From Abditibacteriota bacterium (GTDB lineage: Bacteria > Armatimonadota > UBA5829): a stretch of 8,029 nucleotides of DNA. The position numbers were made by a program, and so were the translations under genes. The stretch covers positions 1-8,029 of the forward strand of contig JAGDAG010000025.1 in NCBI GenBank assembly GCA_017959625.1, given 5' to 3'. This document shows, piece after piece, positions 6,677 to 8,029 of the stretch (within the stretch, counting starts at the first letter, position 1; every line of letters begins with the position of its first letter). Below the pieces are notes generated by a model. The model did no database searches. It saw nothing but the letters and a program-made list of their open reading frames with translations, and was not told where the DNA came from.

Positions 6677-7423
6677 CTACCTGAGCACCTCGTAGGCCGG
6701 ATACTCCCGGAGGAACTCATAACCCAGCTTTTGCGCCAGCCCCATGGAAGCAAGGTTGGCCGCATCCCAGCTGGGATAAAGCCCCGCCTCCAGGCATCTC
6801 AGGATAAGCGCCGAACAGCAAACGAGAGCCAGATGCTTTCTGCGTTCCGGCTCGGCGGTGGCCACCTCTATCTCTATCCCTTCTCTGTAGCGGGAATACG
6901 AAGAAGCCCCGGAAACTATCTCTTTGTTTTTGACTGTCACCATGCCCATGCCGTCGGCAAGGAACCTGTCCCTGCTGCCGAAGCAGGACACGAAATCCCG
7001 GGAGAAGGGCTTCTCAAGACACTTGCCGTATAACTCTCCGTCTATAGGCTTCAGCTCATACCCCGGGGGCAGCAGCTCCAGGTTCCGCGTAAGGGCCTTT
7101 CTGTCGAACCGGGTATCCTTTCTGATGGCGTATCTCGTCACTCTGCGGGCGGCGGGAAAGGTTTTCTCTATAATCTTCTCCCAGCCGCGGTCTTGTGGCA
7201 CCAGGATGGAGAAGCCTTTGGGCGCCGCTTCCAGAAGCCCGGCGTCCGGCGCCCCGGCGGGAAAGCCGAAGCAGCCCAGATACGCAAAGGCGGAACGGGG
7301 GTCATCCGCATCCGTAACGTAAACCGTCCCCATGACCTTTTGCAGACAGGACAAAATGCAGGTGTCGTCCATGCCGGCAAAAAGCGCCTTTGCCTTTGAA
7401 GTGTCTTTCAATTCGTAAACCAT
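6677..7423 (-). CDS. GNAT-family N-acetyltransferase (GNAT_acetyltran / ZmaR-like)
   Basis: This 248-residue cytoplasmic protein has a divergent N-terminal half and a GNAT fold at about 120-248. The run GASSYSRYREGIEIEVAT (172-189), then a helix with two cysteines and CLEAGLYPSWDAAN (210-223), then LAQKLGYEF (229-237) matches the GNAT_acetyltran group that includes the zwittermicin resistance protein ZmaR. Family members transfer an acetyl group from acetyl-CoA to small amines. The acetyl-CoA loop reads ERRKHLA (193-199), where the usual glycine of R-x-x-G-x-A is His197, so cofactor binding may be altered. The substrate is unknown; resistance to an amino antibiotic is possible but not shown. 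The start at 7423 has a strong GAGAGGGG site just upstream. It is the first gene of an operon with the secreted hydrolase-like protein and is driven by the promoter at 7483-7511. Confidence 0.85.
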   Translation of the reverse strand: MVYELKDTSKAKALFAGMDDTCILSCLQKVMGTVYVTDADDPRSAFAYLGCFGFPAGAPDAGLLEAAPKGFSILVPQDRGWEKIIEKTFPAARRVTRYAIRKDTRFDRKALTRNLELLPPGYELKPIDGELYGKCLEKPFSRDFVSCFGSRDRFLADGMGMVTVKNKEIVSGASSYSRYREGIEIEVATAEPERRKHLALVCCSALILRCLEAGLYPSWDAANLASMGLAQKLGYEFLREYPAYEVLR

Positions 7424-7452
7424 ATCCCCTCTCGGCGAGTTACATACCGGCC

Positions 7453-7470
7453 CCCGGCGTCAGAACCGGG
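7453..7470. repeat. Short inverted repeat in the leader of the acetyltransferase operon
   Basis: CCCGG (7453-7457) and CCGGG (7466-7470) could form a 5-bp all-G/C hairpin with an 8-nt loop in the 5' leader of the minus-strand transcript, between its start near 7476 and the ATG at 7423. There is no T tract, so it is not a terminator. Its role is unknown and it may be chance. Confidence 0.25.
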
Positions 7471-7482
7471 AAAACTACTATT

Positions 7483-7511
7483 ATGATAACATACCCGGCC
7501 CCGTTATTCAA
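7483..7511 (-). promoter_or_regulatory. Promoter of the acetyltransferase-glycosidase operon
   Basis: On the minus strand TTGAAT (7511-7506) and TATCAT (7488-7483) are separated by 17 nt, with TGT (7491-7489) as an extended -10. Transcription would start near 7476, giving a leader of about 53 nt. Its -35 box faces that of the rightward promoter, with 11 bp between them. Confidence 0.68.
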
Positions 7512-7522
7512 CACGCCCCGTA

Positions 7523-7551
7523 TTGAACGCTGCCTTCAAAACTGCTATAAT
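7523..7551 (+). promoter_or_regulatory. Promoter of the DUF5060 gene
   Basis: TTGAAC (7523-7528) and a perfect TATAAT (7546-7551) are separated by 17 nt, and TGC (7543-7545) extends the -10 box. This is among the strongest promoters in the window. Transcription would begin near 7558, about 56 nt before the ATG at 7614. Confidence 0.8.
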
Positions 7552-7575
7552 TATTATATAATCACCAACAAGGAC

Positions 7576-7611
7576 ATGCTTTGCCCGCCTTCTTCGGGCA
7601 AACCGAAATAA
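7576..7611 (+). other. Possible 11-codon leader ORF before the DUF5060 gene
   Basis: An ATG at 7576 opens an 11-codon frame (MLCPPSSGKPK) whose TAA ends two nt before the ATG of the downstream gene. AAGGA sits directly before its ATG, closer than a normal Shine-Dalgarno. The downstream gene has no visible Shine-Dalgarno, so ribosomes ending here could re-initiate at 7614. This is inference; a frame this short can arise by chance. Confidence 0.3.
7581..7601 (+). promoter_or_regulatory. Leader hairpin 12 nt before the DUF5060 start codon
   Basis: TTGCCCG (7581-7587) and CGGGCAA (7595-7601) form a perfect 7-bp stem with a 7-nt loop in the 5' leader. It occupies the place where a Shine-Dalgarno would be expected and lies inside the 11-codon leader frame. 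No T run follows, so it is not an intrinsic terminator. It could control translation or stabilise the mRNA. Confidence 0.5.
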
Positions 7612-7613
7612 TA

Positions 7614-8029
7614 ATGAAGATCATATTTGCATTGCTAATACTGACGGCCTTCGCCTGCGCCCTGCCTCTGGGGGCGAAGCCCCTGCCGAAGGTGCCCCTT
7701 TGGCAGAGATACGACGTCACGGTTTTCAGCGACAGGGAATACGAAAACCCCTATGCCGACGTGGATATAGAAGCCGTCTTCACCCACGAAAGCGGAGAAA
7801 CCATAAAGCTGTACGGCTTCTGGAACGGCGGCAACCGGTGGACGGTGCGTTTTGCCCCCACCAGAACGGGGCACTGGAATTACGAGGTGCATTGCTCCGA
7901 CCCGGACAACAAGGGCCTGGAAGGCGCCGCGGGCACCATCGACGCCGTGAAGAATACGGGGAAATCGTGTATCGACCGCCACGGCTTCGTGCGCGTTTCC
8001 GCCAACGGCAGATATTTTGAGCACGCAGA
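7614..8029 (+). CDS. Secreted DUF5060 protein, probable DUF4038/apiosidase-like glycosidase, partial (C-terminus off window)
   Basis: The first 138 residues are visible. A signal peptide covers about 1-21, with likely cleavage after LGA. Residues about 30-112 form a beta-sandwich of the DUF5060 type: WQRYDVTVFSD (30-40), NPYADVDIEAVFTH (45-58), GFWNGGNRWTVRFAP (68-82) and TGHWNYEV (85-92), the last two being the most typical. DUF5060 usually sits before a DUF4038 (apiosidase-like, GH140-type) TIM barrel, and the final residues, HGFVRVSANGRYF (123-135), look like the start of that barrel. The catalytic domain is beyond the window, so activity is inferred from the usual domain partner. The start at 7614 has no clear Shine-Dalgarno; Met1 directly precedes the hydrophobic signal segment, which supports it. 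It is divergent from the acetyltransferase-hydrolase operon and has its own strong promoter. Confidence 0.82.
   Translation, partial: MKIIFALLILTAFACALPLGAKPLPKVPLWQRYDVTVFSDREYENPYADVDIEAVFTHESGETIKLYGFWNGGNRWTVRFAPTRTGHWNYEVHCSDPDNKGLEGAAGTIDAVKNTGKSCIDRHGFVRVSANGRYFEHA

Noticed and set aside
5273..7033. Two open frames on the plus strand (5273-5971 and 6020-7033)
   Set aside because: They are antisense to the secreted hydrolase and acetyltransferase genes and have no domains, promoter or ribosome site of their own.

Overview
The window reads as part of a bacterial chromosome with sigma70-type promoters, intrinsic terminators and closely packed short operons. It carries a class A penicillin-binding protein with one N-terminal membrane anchor, a pyrK-type dihydroorotate dehydrogenase electron-transfer subunit, a lipoprotein and at least two secreted carbohydrate-active-type proteins. 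This combination suggests an uncultured, probably anaerobic polysaccharide-degrading bacterium of a gut or rumen type. The species cannot be fixed from this sequence. The five complete genes stop with TAA or TAG, and AUA isoleucine and AGG arginine codons are common. I see no mobile element, CRISPR array, tRNA or rRNA.

Layout, left to right. (1) Positions 1-2588, minus strand: a two-gene operon, class A PBP (477-2588) followed 9 nt later by pyrK (467 to beyond position 1). It starts from an extended -10 promoter near 2657-2665. (2) Positions 2770-3751, minus strand: a single-gene unit coding a membrane-anchored or secreted cysteine-rich protein that I do not recognise, ended by a clean intrinsic terminator 5 nt after the stop codon. 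(3) Positions 3752-3938: a divergent promoter region. (4) Positions 3939-4664, plus strand: a lipoprotein with a metallo-beta-lactamase fold, UlaG/UPF0173-like. (5) Positions 4675-4704: a 12-bp hairpin flanked by A and T runs, serving as a two-way terminator between convergent genes. (6) Positions 4724-7423, minus strand: a two-gene operon, a GNAT acetyltransferase followed 18 nt later by a large secreted TIM-barrel glycoside-hydrolase-like protein. (7) Positions 7424-7613: a second divergent promoter region with two good sigma70 promoters, -35 boxes 11 bp apart. (8) Position 7614 to the end, plus strand: the start of a secreted DUF5060 protein, probably leading into a DUF4038/apiosidase-like glycosidase domain that runs off the window.

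How it fits together. The left third is housekeeping: peptidoglycan polymerisation and crosslinking, and pyrimidine synthesis. The right half is oriented to the cell surface, with secreted glycan-active proteins and a lipid-anchored metallohydrolase. The secreted 644-aa protein and the DUF5060 protein diverge from one promoter region, so co-regulation is plausible, but no operator is proven. All five candidate promoters carry a TGn extended -10 element, the most consistent non-coding signal here. I found no clear evidence for a wholly new system. The least explained items are the orphan cysteine-rich protein, the exported metallohydrolase, and the 11-codon leader ORF with hairpin before the DUF5060 gene.
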